Below the pieces are notes generated by a model. The model saw nothing but the letters and a program-made list of their open reading frames with translations, did not search any database and had not been told where the DNA came from. The position numbers were made by a program, and so were the translations under genes. This document shows positions 16,625 to 24,327 of a stretch of 64,000 nt of DNA, one piece after another (position 1 is the stretch's first letter; every line of letters begins with the position of its first letter). This DNA is from a virus, in the IMG/VR virus record IMGVR_UViG_3300047472_000155, positions 62,001-126,000 of that record, one strand, 5' to 3'.

Positions 16625-16637
16625 TAGATAAAATGAA
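16625..16637 (+). promoter_or_regulatory. TAGATAAAATGAA motif, solo copy
   Basis: It begins 7 nt after the -10 at 16613, so it would overlap the transcription start. It has the left arm of the palindrome but no right arm. Confidence 0.6.
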
Positions 16638-16654
16638 TTGAAGGGATGATAAAA

Positions 16655-17365
16655 ATGAGTAAAAAAAGTTCTGAGAAGTTGAAAGAAACTATTCAAAAAT
16701 TGCTTGTAAAAGCAGGAGATAGTGGTGCTACTTTAGCAGAAAAAGACGAAGCTTACTTGTTAGCGCAACGACTAATGCTTAAACATAATATAGAAGAAGA
16801 TGAATTATATGAAAAGACACATGAACAAAAACGATTAGAGGAGATATATCATAAGCCAGCGACAGATTATATAAAGCCTAATTTTTGGCATAGAGGGTTG
16901 GCTAGAATTATTTCAACAAACTTTAAATGTATCCATTATTTAGATGGATGGCATGGAGACTACATGTCTAAAGATGCTAATAAATCAAGGCTTATGATGT
17001 TCGGAGTAAGAGAAGATGTTGAAATCGCTGTGCAAGTATATGAAGATGCATTCAAAGCAATTGAAGTATTTTCCAAAGAGTATATAGAAGGGAGAAAAGA
17101 TATTCCTAAAAATAGAAAAACACCAATTAAGAATGACTTTATTTCAGGTTATCTTGAAGGATTAAAATCCAAATTTGAAGATCAAGTTGCGAAATATCAG
17201 CTTGTTCTTGCAGTAAGTGCTCTTGTAACAAAGGAATATGATGATATGGGATTCTCCACAGCAAGAGCAGCAACTAGACTTACCGCACATGATCAACATG
17301 CCAAGGCTCAAGGATACGTCAAAGGTAGAAACTTTACTGGGGCGAATAAAGAACTTTTGAAATAA
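16655..17365 (+). CDS. DUF2786 domain protein
   Basis: 236 aa. ATG 16655 is preferred because ATG 16646 overlaps the AAGGGATG ribosome site. The N-terminal 45 residues fit DUF2786: IQKLLVKAGDSGAT, EKDEAYLLAQRLM and KHNIEEDEL. The middle (about 65-130) and a basic C-terminus with HDQHAKAQGYVKGR complete a form common in phages and Bacillota. I know of no biochemical function. Confidence 0.85.
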   Translation: MSKKSSEKLKETIQKLLVKAGDSGATLAEKDEAYLLAQRLMLKHNIEEDELYEKTHEQKRLEEIYHKPATDYIKPNFWHRGLARIISTNFKCIHYLDGWHGDYMSKDANKSRLMMFGVREDVEIAVQVYEDAFKAIEVFSKEYIEGRKDIPKNRKTPIKNDFISGYLEGLKSKFEDQVAKYQLVLAVSALVTKEYDDMGFSTARAATRLTAHDQHAKAQGYVKGRNFTGANKELLK

Positions 17366-17401
17366 AATTACACCAATGTCAAATGAACTAGGAGGAGTAA
17401 A

Positions 17402-17467
17402 ATGAAATTTGTATGGACTTTAATCATTTTGTTTGCAATGGTTGTAATGTCAATATTAACTAAATAA
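17402..17467 (+). CDS. Membrane microprotein, 21 aa
   Basis: The ATG follows AGGAGGAG. Nearly the whole product is one hydrophobic helix (FVWTLIILFAMVVMSIL). The strong ribosome site and position between two genes favour translation. Confidence 0.45.
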   Translation: MKFVWTLIILFAMVVMSILTK

Positions 17468-17482
17468 AGGAGAGAGAATATC

Positions 17483-17833
17483 ATGACAAAAGAAGCTACA
17501 AAAAGAGAAGGTCTTGAAATTACACTCAGAAAGTTTGATAAATCATGTAAGGGTCCAAATGATTACATTGAGTTGCTTGTTGTATTCCTTCGTGCAATAA
17601 AACCTGACAATGGATTGGCATGGTCAGAAGTAGAAGAGATTATTGAAACTATCACAACAGAGCGCGAAGCATTAAATATGAAAGATTCTCCACTTGACAT
17701 GTATTCGGTATTACAGGGAAAGAAACAGTTGATTGGAGAAATTGATCAATGGATGAACGTTGGTCATAGTATGCAAGAAAGTGTCTATCAACTAAAAAAG
17801 ATGTATTTTAATACTGTGGAGGAATTCAAATGA
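17483..17833 (+). CDS. Unknown helical protein, 116 aa
   Basis: The ATG follows AAGGAGAG. Acidic and helical, with no recognised motif. Its stop overlaps the next start (ATGA), so the two are coupled. Confidence 0.65.
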   Translation: MTKEATKREGLEITLRKFDKSCKGPNDYIELLVVFLRAIKPDNGLAWSEVEEIIETITTEREALNMKDSPLDMYSVLQGKKQLIGEIDQWMNVGHSMQESVYQLKKMYFNTVEEFK

Positions 17834-18066
17834 ATAAAGTCGAACAAGCTACAGAGTTAATGAAAACGTACAATGAAATTTCAGTTCAATATGAGGAAAT
17901 TTGCAAAAAAATGGGAGAAGAAGAAAGACGCATAACTCCCAATCTGAGAAATATTGTTCAACAGATGAATAAATCTGAATTGCTTGAGTTTTATAGTGGA
18001 ATAAATATTGCAACCGCTTTGAAGTTTGAGCTGTTTAAGTATATGAGGGAATTAAATCTACTATAA
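17830..18066 (+). CDS. Unknown helical protein, 78 aa
   Basis: ATG 17830 overlaps the previous stop by 4 nt behind GGAGG. Predicted helical throughout. Probably a partner of the preceding product, by coupling only. Confidence 0.6.
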   Translation: MNKVEQATELMKTYNEISVQYEEICKKMGEEERRITPNLRNIVQQMNKSELLEFYSGINIATALKFELFKYMRELNLL

Positions 18067-18086
18067 AAAAGGGGAGTGAAATGGGA

Positions 18087-18467
18087 ATGCTAAAAACAAA
18101 GTGGACTATTGAACGTTGTGGAACATATGCTGACAAAAATACATTGTGGCATTTCACATCAAGTGAAGATGATTCAACTTCACTTTATTTGAGAGCTGTT
18201 GACGAAGACAAAGCTTGGAACAAGTTAGGTAATCTATTGCACAAAGATGGGAAAGAAGCGTGGGAAGAGTTGGGCAAGTTATTGGACAAGGAAGAAGATA
18301 CATCAACTAAAACCTTTGAAGGTAAAATAATTTTAAGAGATATGTACGATTTAATTTTCTTTGACAATTATAGACCATCAATACCCACTCTTCACGAAAT
18401 GCTTATCCATGGTGGAATTGGAGAGGTAGAGGTAGAAGTCAGAGTTAAATCATTGAAAGGAGAGTGA
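18087..18467 (+). CDS. MLK-W family paralog 3, 126 aa
   Basis: Start chosen at ATG 18087 to match the MLK start of its paralogs. ATG 18081 is also possible behind GGGGAGTG. It has MLKTKW, LWHFTSSEDD, then AWNKLGNLLHK followed at once by AWEELGKLLDK. The EAW-KLG helix is thus duplicated, a feature not seen in the other copies. Function unknown. Confidence 0.65.
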   Translation: MLKTKWTIERCGTYADKNTLWHFTSSEDDSTSLYLRAVDEDKAWNKLGNLLHKDGKEAWEELGKLLDKEEDTSTKTFEGKIILRDMYDLIFFDNYRPSIPTLHEMLIHGGIGEVEVEVRVKSLKGE

Positions 18468-18472
18468 ATGAA

Positions 18473-18790
18473 ATGCTAAAAGATAGTTGGTATATTAAGC
18501 AAAAAAGTTGCGGGAATGATGGAACAGATTGGCACTTTCAATGTTCTAAGGACGAAGATTACATGATTCTAGTTCTTGCACCTACAGAATCGGAAGCATG
18601 GAAAAAGCTAGGTGTGTTATTAAATGAAAATGTTGAGACAGAAGTTTTTGAAGGTGTTATAAGTTCATGTAGTTTTTCCAGTCTTGAAAGTGCATTTGTG
18701 ACATTTAAAGTAAGTCAAGATTGTGCAACATCCCTTCTTAAACTTATGAATAAGAAAGTCGATGTTCAGTTAAAATTAAGGGATAGATAA
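18473..18790 (+). CDS. MLK-W family paralog 4, 105 aa
   Basis: ATG 18473 follows AAAGGAGAG, only 5 nt after the previous paralog. It shares MLKDSW, DWHFQCSKDED, ILVLAPTESEAWKKLG and ETEVFEGVI with the copy at 11115, its closest relative. Palindrome copy 3 overlaps its stop. Function unknown. Confidence 0.7.
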   Translation: MLKDSWYIKQKSCGNDGTDWHFQCSKDEDYMILVLAPTESEAWKKLGVLLNENVETEVFEGVISSCSFSSLESAFVTFKVSQDCATSLLKLMNKKVDVQLKLRDR

Positions 18791-18807
18791 AAACTTACTT
18801 TTATCTA
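18784..18807 (+). repeat. TAGATAAAA palindrome, copy 3
   Basis: TAGATAAAA (18784-18792), centre ACTTAC and TTTTATCTA (18799-18807). The TAA inside the left arm is the stop of the preceding gene. Confidence 0.85.
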
Positions 18808-18824
18808 CAGGAAGGGGATGGAAA

Positions 18825-19283
18825 ATGGGCAGAGTTTGGAGAGCAAGAGGAGGCAGAAAGGTAAGAAAATACTCAAAACCAGAAGAAAGGATAATTAGAG
18901 AAATCAAAAATAATAGACATCATGTATGTTATTTTTGCCTTAAACACATCGAAGAAGATGATGATTTGACCGTAGATCATCTTTATCCTTATGATGGCAA
19001 TAATACGAATGAGGAAAATTGTGTAATTTCTTGTAAATCATGCAATAATGAAAAAGGTGCAATGAATGAAGGTGAATATAGTTTATTTAAGTCTTACAAG
19101 TTAAATATGTCAGAAAAGACAACTGAGCTTATTCTATTAGAACAAGAAAGAGTGGTAGAAGAGTTAAAGAAACACAATAGAAAAGACAATTTTGCCTTTG
19201 ACGACGATAATATGTTATTAATGTACAAGGCGAAAGCAGTTCACATACTCTTAAAGGAGCGTGATTCAATTGGAAAAGTTTAA
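18825..19283 (+). CDS. HNH endonuclease
   Basis: 152 aa. The ATG follows GGAAGGGGATGG. The nuclease core is at about residues 33-75: CYFC, VDHLYPY with the catalytic His, N, then CKSCNNEKG, the usual zinc-bound HNH. The N-terminus is very basic (RARGGRKVRKY), suited to DNA binding. Unrelated in detail to the HNH gene at 8645. The next gene overlaps its end by 14 nt. Confidence 0.85.
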   Translation: MGRVWRARGGRKVRKYSKPEERIIREIKNNRHHVCYFCLKHIEEDDDLTVDHLYPYDGNNTNEENCVISCKSCNNEKGAMNEGEYSLFKSYKLNMSEKTTELILLEQERVVEELKKHNRKDNFAFDDDNMLLMYKAKAVHILLKERDSIGKV

Positions 19284-19551
19284 CTCAGTTCATGAAGCTT
19301 ATACACATTTGCTAATTGCAAGTAAAGAGATTGAGAAAAAAATTAAAGATATGGACCGTCACATGTCTTTCTTTCTGATGAACATTGAAAAAGATAATTT
19401 CAATATTAAAGGCAATCCACACCAGCGTAAACATGCAATTCAAGAGTTTGAATATCTTGTTAATTCATCTGACAACTTTGCAAAAGATGTTGAATACATT
19501 AAAAATCTTGGTGTTACATTATTTTATCAATTGAAGGAGAATGAATTATAA
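19270..19551 (+). CDS. Unknown helical protein, 93 aa
   Basis: The start is probably TTG 19270, about 10 nt after AAAGGAGC. A GTG at 19261 is too close to that site. Coiled-coil-like. The stop overlaps the next start (TAATG). Confidence 0.55.
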   Translation: MEKFNSVHEAYTHLLIASKEIEKKIKDMDRHMSFFLMNIEKDNFNIKGNPHQRKHAIQEFEYLVNSSDNFAKDVEYIKNLGVTLFYQLKENEL

Positions 19552-19805
19552 TGCATTCATTCCATGGTAAAACCGCTAACTTTCATTTCAACGGAGATAT
19601 GAGCGGTGGCGATCTGATTATTATGCCAAAGGACAAGGATGGCGAAGCATTGTTGGACAAGGATGGCGAATATGTGGAAGTTAGAATTGATGCAGATGAC
19701 ATTCTTAAGCTTGTTGCTTATCACTATGTATTATCCGAATCCATTGGTAAGCTTGAAGATATGGATTATCTGGAGCTACTGAGTATACTTAAATCAAAAG
19801 GTTGA
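19551..19805 (+). CDS. Unknown protein, 84 aa
   Basis: The ATG shares a base with the previous stop and follows AAGGAG. The N-terminal half looks beta-rich with repeated KDGE units. The C-terminal half is helical. No family recognised. Confidence 0.65.
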   Translation: MHSFHGKTANFHFNGDMSGGDLIIMPKDKDGEALLDKDGEYVEVRIDADDILKLVAYHYVLSESIGKLEDMDYLELLSILKSKG

Positions 19806-19831
19806 CAAGTGATGTTTCCCCGATGTAATAT
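19802..19831 (+). promoter_or_regulatory. Probable promoter with ATATAAAAT motif
   Basis: TTGACA (19802-19807), an 18-bp spacer and TAATAT (19826-19831), which is also the start of the motif copy TAATATAAAATAAAA (19826-19840). Confidence 0.55.
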
Positions 19832-19859
19832 AAAATAAAAGCACAAGGCGGTGTATTGT

Positions 19860-20171
19860 ATGGATAGAACGGTAATCGTATTAACTCCTACGGAGTGGGA
19901 AGATAGAAAGCCACTAGCTAAATGCCTTTCAGATGCATATCAGGAATTGCACTATACGAAATCAAGTGACTCATTGTTAGATGCCTTAATGCTATCGTTG
20001 TCTTTTAATCAAAAACAAGAGAATATGACCAAAGAAGAATTAATAGATGCAATAAATGAATTGCAAAGAATTAGAAAAGATATAATCTCTCATGTAAATA
20101 AAGCACAAACAATTATTGGAGCCATATCTACCGTAATTGACTATAAGGAAAGAACGGAAACAGTCTCCTAG
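19860..20171 (+). CDS. Unknown protein, 103 aa
   Basis: ATG 19860 follows AAGGCGGTG. An internal GTG at 19851 overlaps that site. Soluble and helical in the C-terminal half. The terminator begins inside its last codons. Confidence 0.6.
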   Translation: MDRTVIVLTPTEWEDRKPLAKCLSDAYQELHYTKSSDSLLDALMLSLSFNQKQENMTKEELIDAINELQRIRKDIISHVNKAQTIIGAISTVIDYKERTETVS

Positions 20172-20189
20172 ACTGTTTCTTTTTTTTGT
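20157..20189 (+). terminator. Rho-independent terminator overlapping a stop codon
   Basis: GAAACAGTCT (20157-20166) and its complement (20170-20179), loop CCT, followed by nine T. Confidence 0.9.
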
Positions 20190-20261
20190 TTATAGTCAAT
20201 GACACTTACAAGATAAAATCAAAAGATGTTACCAAATTGTGAAGTAAATAAATTCATGACT

Positions 20262-20274
20262 GATAACGGTTATC
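20262..20274. promoter_or_regulatory. Perfect palindrome, operator candidate
   Basis: GATAAC-G-GTTATC, 6-bp half-sites around one base, 75 bp upstream of the -35 at 20349. No second copy noticed. Confidence 0.4.
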
Positions 20275-20348
20275 GGTCCAATGTAAGTATCTCTACATTA
20301 ATAAAAGCAGATTTTTAAAAGATATTCCACAATTTAGGTAAAAAAATG

Positions 20349-20377
20349 TTGACTTGTCCATAAGTGCAATATATAAT
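20349..20377 (+). promoter_or_regulatory. SigA-type promoter
   Basis: TTGACT (20349-20354), a 17-bp spacer and TATAAT (20372-20377). It drives the pair 20514-22294 with a leader of about 130 nt. Confidence 0.85.
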
Positions 20378-20513
20378 GAAAACATGAACACGAAAGAATT
20401 GTGCACAATATAAATGGTAAATCGGGTAATAATAATGTGATTAAAAAAGGAATGTTTTGGGTATAATTATCATAAGATAAGTACAAGATAAACGAAAGGA
20501 GATTGGACAAGTT

Positions 20514-21317
20514 ATGAAAAGTCAAATTGAATTGAAGAAAGTACTTAATGAAACGTTGGAAACTTACAAACATAATAAGAATGTTTTGGAAAATGTCAAA
20601 ACACTGATGCAGAATTTTGGAATATTTAGAGGTGAAACACAAAAGATATTTACAGGAAAGACACTTTTTGAGGACATGAACAAGAGAATACTCATATTGA
20701 TTACTGATTCATTGCATCGAAGTACAAATGTTCACAACCTCAATCCTTACGGATACTTTTCTGATAAGGAGATCAAGGAAGCAAAAGCTCAAGAAATTGT
20801 AATTGAAACTGAAACAAGTGAATTTCCCATCACAATACATAATGCTATCAAAAAAGCCGAAGACACTTTTATCGCATTTGTCAAGGCGAAAGACATTGTT
20901 GCTCTTTACAATTCCAATCTCTTAGGCTATAATTATAGAATAAGTAATCAATACAAGATGGTACAAAAAAACGGCAAGTTGATTCAGACAATTGATATCA
21001 ATACCAAAGATGTAAAAGACATTGCACAAAAGATACTAAATAACGTTTACAACATGAATACAATCATTTTAAATGTTTTAGTAAATTCAAGCTTCTCTAC
21101 CGGAAAAAATGAAATTGAATATTCAAATGACACATTGACAATCAATGAAAGTACTGTAGAAATTATTAGTGGACTTCATGATTTGAGCGCTCTTGCTTAC
21201 ATTCTTGAAGACAACAAGAATATTGAATTGAAGGTTGAACTAATGGTCAAACACTATAACTCAGAACAAATGATAAACTTTTACAATGAACTAAATATAA
21301 AGGGTGGTGTAAACTAA
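20514..21317 (+). CDS. Unknown protein upstream of recombinase-fold gene, 267 aa
   Basis: The ATG follows AAAGGAGATTGG. The product is soluble, helical in the first third, and rich in Asn/Lys/Ile, with no recognised motif. Its last base overlaps the next start, so it is co-translated with the recombinase-fold protein and probably works with it. Function unknown. Confidence 0.7.
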   Translation: MKSQIELKKVLNETLETYKHNKNVLENVKTLMQNFGIFRGETQKIFTGKTLFEDMNKRILILITDSLHRSTNVHNLNPYGYFSDKEIKEAKAQEIVIETETSEFPITIHNAIKKAEDTFIAFVKAKDIVALYNSNLLGYNYRISNQYKMVQKNGKLIQTIDINTKDVKDIAQKILNNVYNMNTIILNVLVNSSFSTGKNEIEYSNDTLTINESTVEIISGLHDLSALAYILEDNKNIELKVELMVKHYNSEQMINFYNELNIKGGVN

Positions 21318-22294
21318 TGGAAAAGCATGAACTCTACAATGAAGAAGTAAAAGAGGATTTCTTGTCACAGAAGCATTTTTCAGAAGGGACAAGAGTTGTC
21401 TATCGTAGAATCTTTGAAAAAAGCAGAGCCAATGAAGAAGTCCTGAACAAGGATTTGTATGACTTCACAAGACAAGAGATTGAAGAGGTTCTGCATGATC
21501 TTAATCCATTGACACCTCCAATATCTCAGTCCAATGGAAGAGTTATCAGCTCATACATTATTTGGTGGATAGACAAGAATAAGCTTAATAAAATCAATCC
21601 ATTGGAGGCAGTTGGTGCCGAATGGTTTGATAGATTCGTAGATAAAACCAAGAAACTTTATTTTTCATATAAGGAAATCAAAAGAATTGTCGATCTATGC
21701 GAGAATGCTCAAGATGCTGTAATACTTCTATCATACTTTGAGGACATTGGTGGCAAAGATGGAAGTGAAATCAGAAATTTAAAAATCACTGATTTAGATG
21801 AAGACCTTAACACAGTAATTTTACGTGAAAAAGGTAAGACTCCAAGAGTACATGTTATCAGTGATGAATTGAAAAAGCTTATCATCTCAGCATCCAAACA
21901 AAAGACTTACATCAAAAAGGATGGTAAGATGATTGAAATTGATAACATTCGTCCAGACATTGACTTGGTTGAAAACGAATATGTTGTCAGAAATTCTTTG
22001 ACACGCACAGATTCATTGAATTCACCAGTTCATTCGTCAGTAATTTATCGTAGAATGAAGACGTTGAGTGAGTCGTTTGGCTTTCCTTACTTGACAGGTA
22101 AAAATGTGTTGAGATCAGGAATAATCTACTTTGCCTGGAAACTTCTGCAACAAGAAGGAGCACTTGGTAAAGAACAATATGAAAAAATTGCAGAAAAATT
22201 TAGATTGAAAAACTGGTATACACTAAAGGATTTTTGCAACTATGAAACCATTGAGAAGTTATACGGTGAAGTTGCTGCTACAATAAGTGCATAA
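21317..22294 (+). CDS. Tyrosine-recombinase-fold protein, catalytic residues eroded
   Basis: 325 aa. The N-terminal 105 residues resemble a core-binding (SAM-like) domain. From about 110 the catalytic-domain layout is recognisable: ILLSYFEDIGGKDGSEIRNL where an integrase has the first Arg, ILREKGKTPRVHVI for the beta-hairpin Lys/Arg, LRSGIIYFAWKL for box II, and NWYTLKDF near the end. The first Arg appears to be replaced and the box II His is absent, so strand exchange is doubtful. The SPbeta master repressor MrpR (YopR) is, as I recall, a tyrosine-recombinase-fold protein of similar length that binds dispersed operators. A repressor role here is inference. Followed by a terminator. Confidence 0.7.
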   Translation: MEKHELYNEEVKEDFLSQKHFSEGTRVVYRRIFEKSRANEEVLNKDLYDFTRQEIEEVLHDLNPLTPPISQSNGRVISSYIIWWIDKNKLNKINPLEAVGAEWFDRFVDKTKKLYFSYKEIKRIVDLCENAQDAVILLSYFEDIGGKDGSEIRNLKITDLDEDLNTVILREKGKTPRVHVISDELKKLIISASKQKTYIKKDGKMIEIDNIRPDIDLVENEYVVRNSLTRTDSLNSPVHSSVIYRRMKTLSESFGFPYLTGKNVLRSGIIYFAWKLLQQEGALGKEQYEKIAEKFRLKNWYTLKDFCNYETIEKLYGEVAATISA

Positions 22295-22299
22295 AAAAC

Positions 22300-22341
22300 A
22301 CGTAAATTAAAAAGGGGTTGTTGCCTCTTTTTAATTTACGT
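22300..22341 (+). terminator. Long terminator hairpin
   Basis: An 18-bp stem 22300-22317 with 22324-22341 and one G-U pair, loop TTGTTG. The arms carry A- and T-runs, so it could act in both directions. Confidence 0.8.
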
Positions 22342-22376
22342 TCATTAATTTAAGGGGGTGGTATTATAGATAAGTG

Positions 22377-22390
22377 AAATATAAAATAAA
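22377..22390 (+). promoter_or_regulatory. ATATAAAAT motif, solo copy
   Basis: AAATATAAAATAAA, 135 bp upstream of the next promoter, right after the terminator of the recombinase-fold gene. Confidence 0.5.
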
Positions 22391-22524
22391 AAACTATGCT
22401 AACTATGTATCTTTTGCGCAAATAACAAAAAGAACTGATTAAATGGTCCTATTTTTTATGGCAAAAATATACATAATCATGCACAAAATATTTCCTTTTT
22501 AGGTTATTATGTCGGGATTAGGCA

Positions 22525-22553
22525 TTGACAAAGACAACCATTACCTCTATACT
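22525..22553 (+). promoter_or_regulatory. Consensus SigA-type promoter
   Basis: TTGACA (22525-22530), a 17-bp spacer and TATACT (22548-22553). It reads towards 22671. Confidence 0.85.
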
Positions 22554-22670
22554 AATGGAAGAAAGTAATTATCCTTTATTACCCACATAGAGAGAAACCA
22601 AAACACAATTCAAACAAATTTTTATTAAAATTTTCATCATCATCATGTATTATAAAATGGGAGGAATAGT

Positions 22671-23084
22671 ATGCAAAACAGAAAAAAAATTAAATCTATT
22701 TTTGACGGAATGGATTTGTGCTTGGAATTGGGGATTAATAAATCCAATATTCCTCTGTTACATTCCCTTATATCCTCTTTAGAGGAGTTCGATGACTTTA
22801 TCACGAATTTTTGGGGGCAAAGCGAATGTCAAGGATTTGACATTGCTAATTTTCGTGCATACAAGTTAAATAAAATGAAAGTTAGCTTTACCCGACTAGA
22901 ACAAGTGTTCGGTCAAAATCCACAGCTTGCACTCGAAGAATTGACACAAAGACCTGTACACAAAAACACCACAAATGAAATAGTAAATGGTATTGCTAAT
23001 GGTAAATTTACCCTTATGACAATATTCGACAAATTTATGAGCAATAAAGATTTAAGCTTGTCAAGAATACTACTTGACATCTAA
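22671..23084 (+). CDS. Unknown helical protein, 137 aa
   Basis: The ATG follows GGGAGGAATAG. A monocistronic unit behind a strong promoter and ahead of a terminator-like hairpin. The helical sequence has no DNA-binding motif I can name. Its position makes it a candidate regulator. Confidence 0.65.
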   Translation: MQNRKKIKSIFDGMDLCLELGINKSNIPLLHSLISSLEEFDDFITNFWGQSECQGFDIANFRAYKLNKMKVSFTRLEQVFGQNPQLALEELTQRPVHKNTTNEIVNGIANGKFTLMTIFDKFMSNKDLSLSRILLDI

Positions 23085-23106
23085 AGTCTTTATCTAATGG
23101 GGGGTT

Positions 23107-23150
23107 CGGGTTTACTTATATAGTAGAGTAAGCCCGTTATGAATTTTTTC
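23107..23150 (+). terminator. Terminator-like hairpin
   Basis: CGGGTTTACT (23107-23116) with AGTAAGCCCG (23127-23136), one G-U pair, then a T-rich run ending near 23150. Confidence 0.7.
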
Positions 23151-23161
23151 TAAAATACTTG

Positions 23162-23191
23162 TTGACAACACAATATCGGATGTGATATTGT
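23162..23191 (+). promoter_or_regulatory. Probable promoter
   Basis: TTGACA (23162-23167), an 18-bp spacer and TATTGT (23186-23191). Confidence 0.5.
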
Positions 23192-23210
23192 TTTAGTTGT
23201 AAACAAATGG

Positions 23211-23223
23211 AATATAAAATGAA
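23211..23223 (+). promoter_or_regulatory. AATATAAAATGAA motif, solo copy
   Basis: It lies between the promoter at 23162 and the ribosome site of 23242. Confidence 0.55.
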
Positions 23224-23241
23224 CATAAAAGGAATGATCAT

Positions 23242-23475
23242 ATGTCAAGCTTCGAAGAGGTACATGTTGAATGTAAAAAAGATTTGAAAGGCAGAAATGA
23301 TGTCATTCTGTTTCAAACGGGAAAAAAGTACTTGGCTAGAGTATGGGCTACTTCCGCAGTTGTAAAAGATGAAAGTGGATGTTTCCGGTCCTTATATGAA
23401 ACTAAAAGCGATAAGTTTTACAAGGAATATTTTAAAGAAATACAAATAGAAGATAAAATCACAGAGGAGGAATAA
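23242..23475 (+). CDS. Unknown small protein, 77 aa
   Basis: The ATG follows AAAGGAATGATC. It begins the operon that carries the two kinases and ends 3 nt before the first. The composition suggests a small beta domain with an acidic tail. Function unknown. Confidence 0.65.
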   Translation: MSSFEEVHVECKKDLKGRNDVILFQTGKKYLARVWATSAVVKDESGCFRSLYETKSDKFYKEYFKEIQIEDKITEEE

Positions 23476-23478
23476 AAA

Positions 23479-24327
23479 ATGAATGAAGATTTTGTTAAAG
23501 ATTTTATTGCTTGCAATCAAGAAGTGACTTTACAAAAAGACGATACGGTTGATGATAAATTTGTTGACAAAATGTTAAATGTAAAAGCATATGTAGTGAA
23601 TGAAATGGCTACAGGAGATTTTGAAAAATTGGTGGACATCTTATTTAAAGAAGATATAAGTCCATTGTCATTAAATGATTCATATTTTGCTTCTTATAAG
23701 ATGTCAAAATTGGGGTACGGAAATTTCGGAAATGTTTATGAATTTGTTGGAAGTGATGGATACAGTTATGCAGTAAAAATTGCACGATTTGAAAAAGATA
23801 ATTACAGTGAACATGATGCAACTATTTTGTCAAAATTGCAGTCCATTAAAGGATACAATAAATTATTCTGTTACTTTGAAGGAACCTGCACATATGACTC
23901 ATGGGGAAATGTAAGAAAAAGAGATTTCCTTATAATGGTATCGAAAAAAGTGTATGGGTTTAGAATATCTGATGCCTTGAGAAATGAATTTTGCAAAAGA
24001 AACTTCTTTGACAACATTGGACCAGAAGTGATACAAGAGTTTCAAAAAACAATAAAAGAAACTTATTTAAATGGATATTTTCCAGATGATATTCATAGCG
24101 AAAATGTAATGGTGGATATGGATGAAAAGCAGGTTGTGATTGTTGATGTGGGATGCTATACACAGACAGAAGTAAAAGACGATATTTCAGAAGAAATGGT
24201 AAAAGATAAGGTATATGCATCAAGATTAATTGATCTGTGCGGACAATCAAATATTTTTTGTCGAGATGGTCAAAAATATCATGTGGAGGTGAAAACTAAA
24301 AATGACAGAGAAACTTATAAGTTTTAA
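23479..24327 (+). CDS. Eukaryote-like protein kinase, copy 1
   Basis: 282 aa. The ATG follows GAGGAGG. Kinase motifs in order: glycine loop LGYGNFGNVYEFVG (about 78), invariant Lys in YAVKIARF (about 100), catalytic loop PDDIHSENVMVD (about 202-213) and VDVG in place of DFG (about 222). The catalytic Asp, the Asn and the metal-binding Asp all appear present, so activity is plausible. The first 70 residues match the N-terminus of copy 2 (GDFEKLVDIL). The kinase lobe is short. It might act on host proteins or on a small molecule, as aminoglycoside-kinase relatives do. Confidence 0.8.
   Translation: MNEDFVKDFIACNQEVTLQKDDTVDDKFVDKMLNVKAYVVNEMATGDFEKLVDILFKEDISPLSLNDSYFASYKMSKLGYGNFGNVYEFVGSDGYSYAVKIARFEKDNYSEHDATILSKLQSIKGYNKLFCYFEGTCTYDSWGNVRKRDFLIMVSKKVYGFRISDALRNEFCKRNFFDNIGPEVIQEFQKTIKETYLNGYFPDDIHSENVMVDMDEKQVVIVDVGCYTQTEVKDDISEEMVKDKVYASRLIDLCGQSNIFCRDGQKYHVEVKTKNDRETYKF

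Larger units (their letters stand above)
20190..20513 (+). promoter_or_regulatory. Control region upstream of 20514
   Basis: This 324-nt gap has no gene. It holds a motif copy CAAGATAAAATCA (20209-20221), a palindrome GATAAC-G-GTTATC (20262-20274), a consensus promoter TTGACT-17-TATAAT (20349-20377) and a degenerate motif CAAGATAAACGAAA (20484-20497) before the ribosome site. The arrangement suits a regulated leader for the operon at 20514. Confidence 0.6.
22342..22670 (+). promoter_or_regulatory. Control region between 22294 and 22671
   Basis: No gene of usual length is seen. It holds a motif copy (22377-22390), a TTTGCGCAAA palindrome near 22413, a consensus promoter (22525-22553) and an A/T-rich leader of about 110 nt. 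A small RNA or very short peptide cannot be excluded. Confidence 0.5.

Noticed and set aside
21317-22294. A working integrase
   Set aside because: Key catalytic residues are not visible, no attachment-site repeats were found beside it, and it is co-translated with an unknown protein.
22342-22670. An arbitrium-type signalling peptide gene near the control region
   Set aside because: No short frame ending in a typical arbitrium hexapeptide and no AimR-like TPR receptor gene were found nearby.
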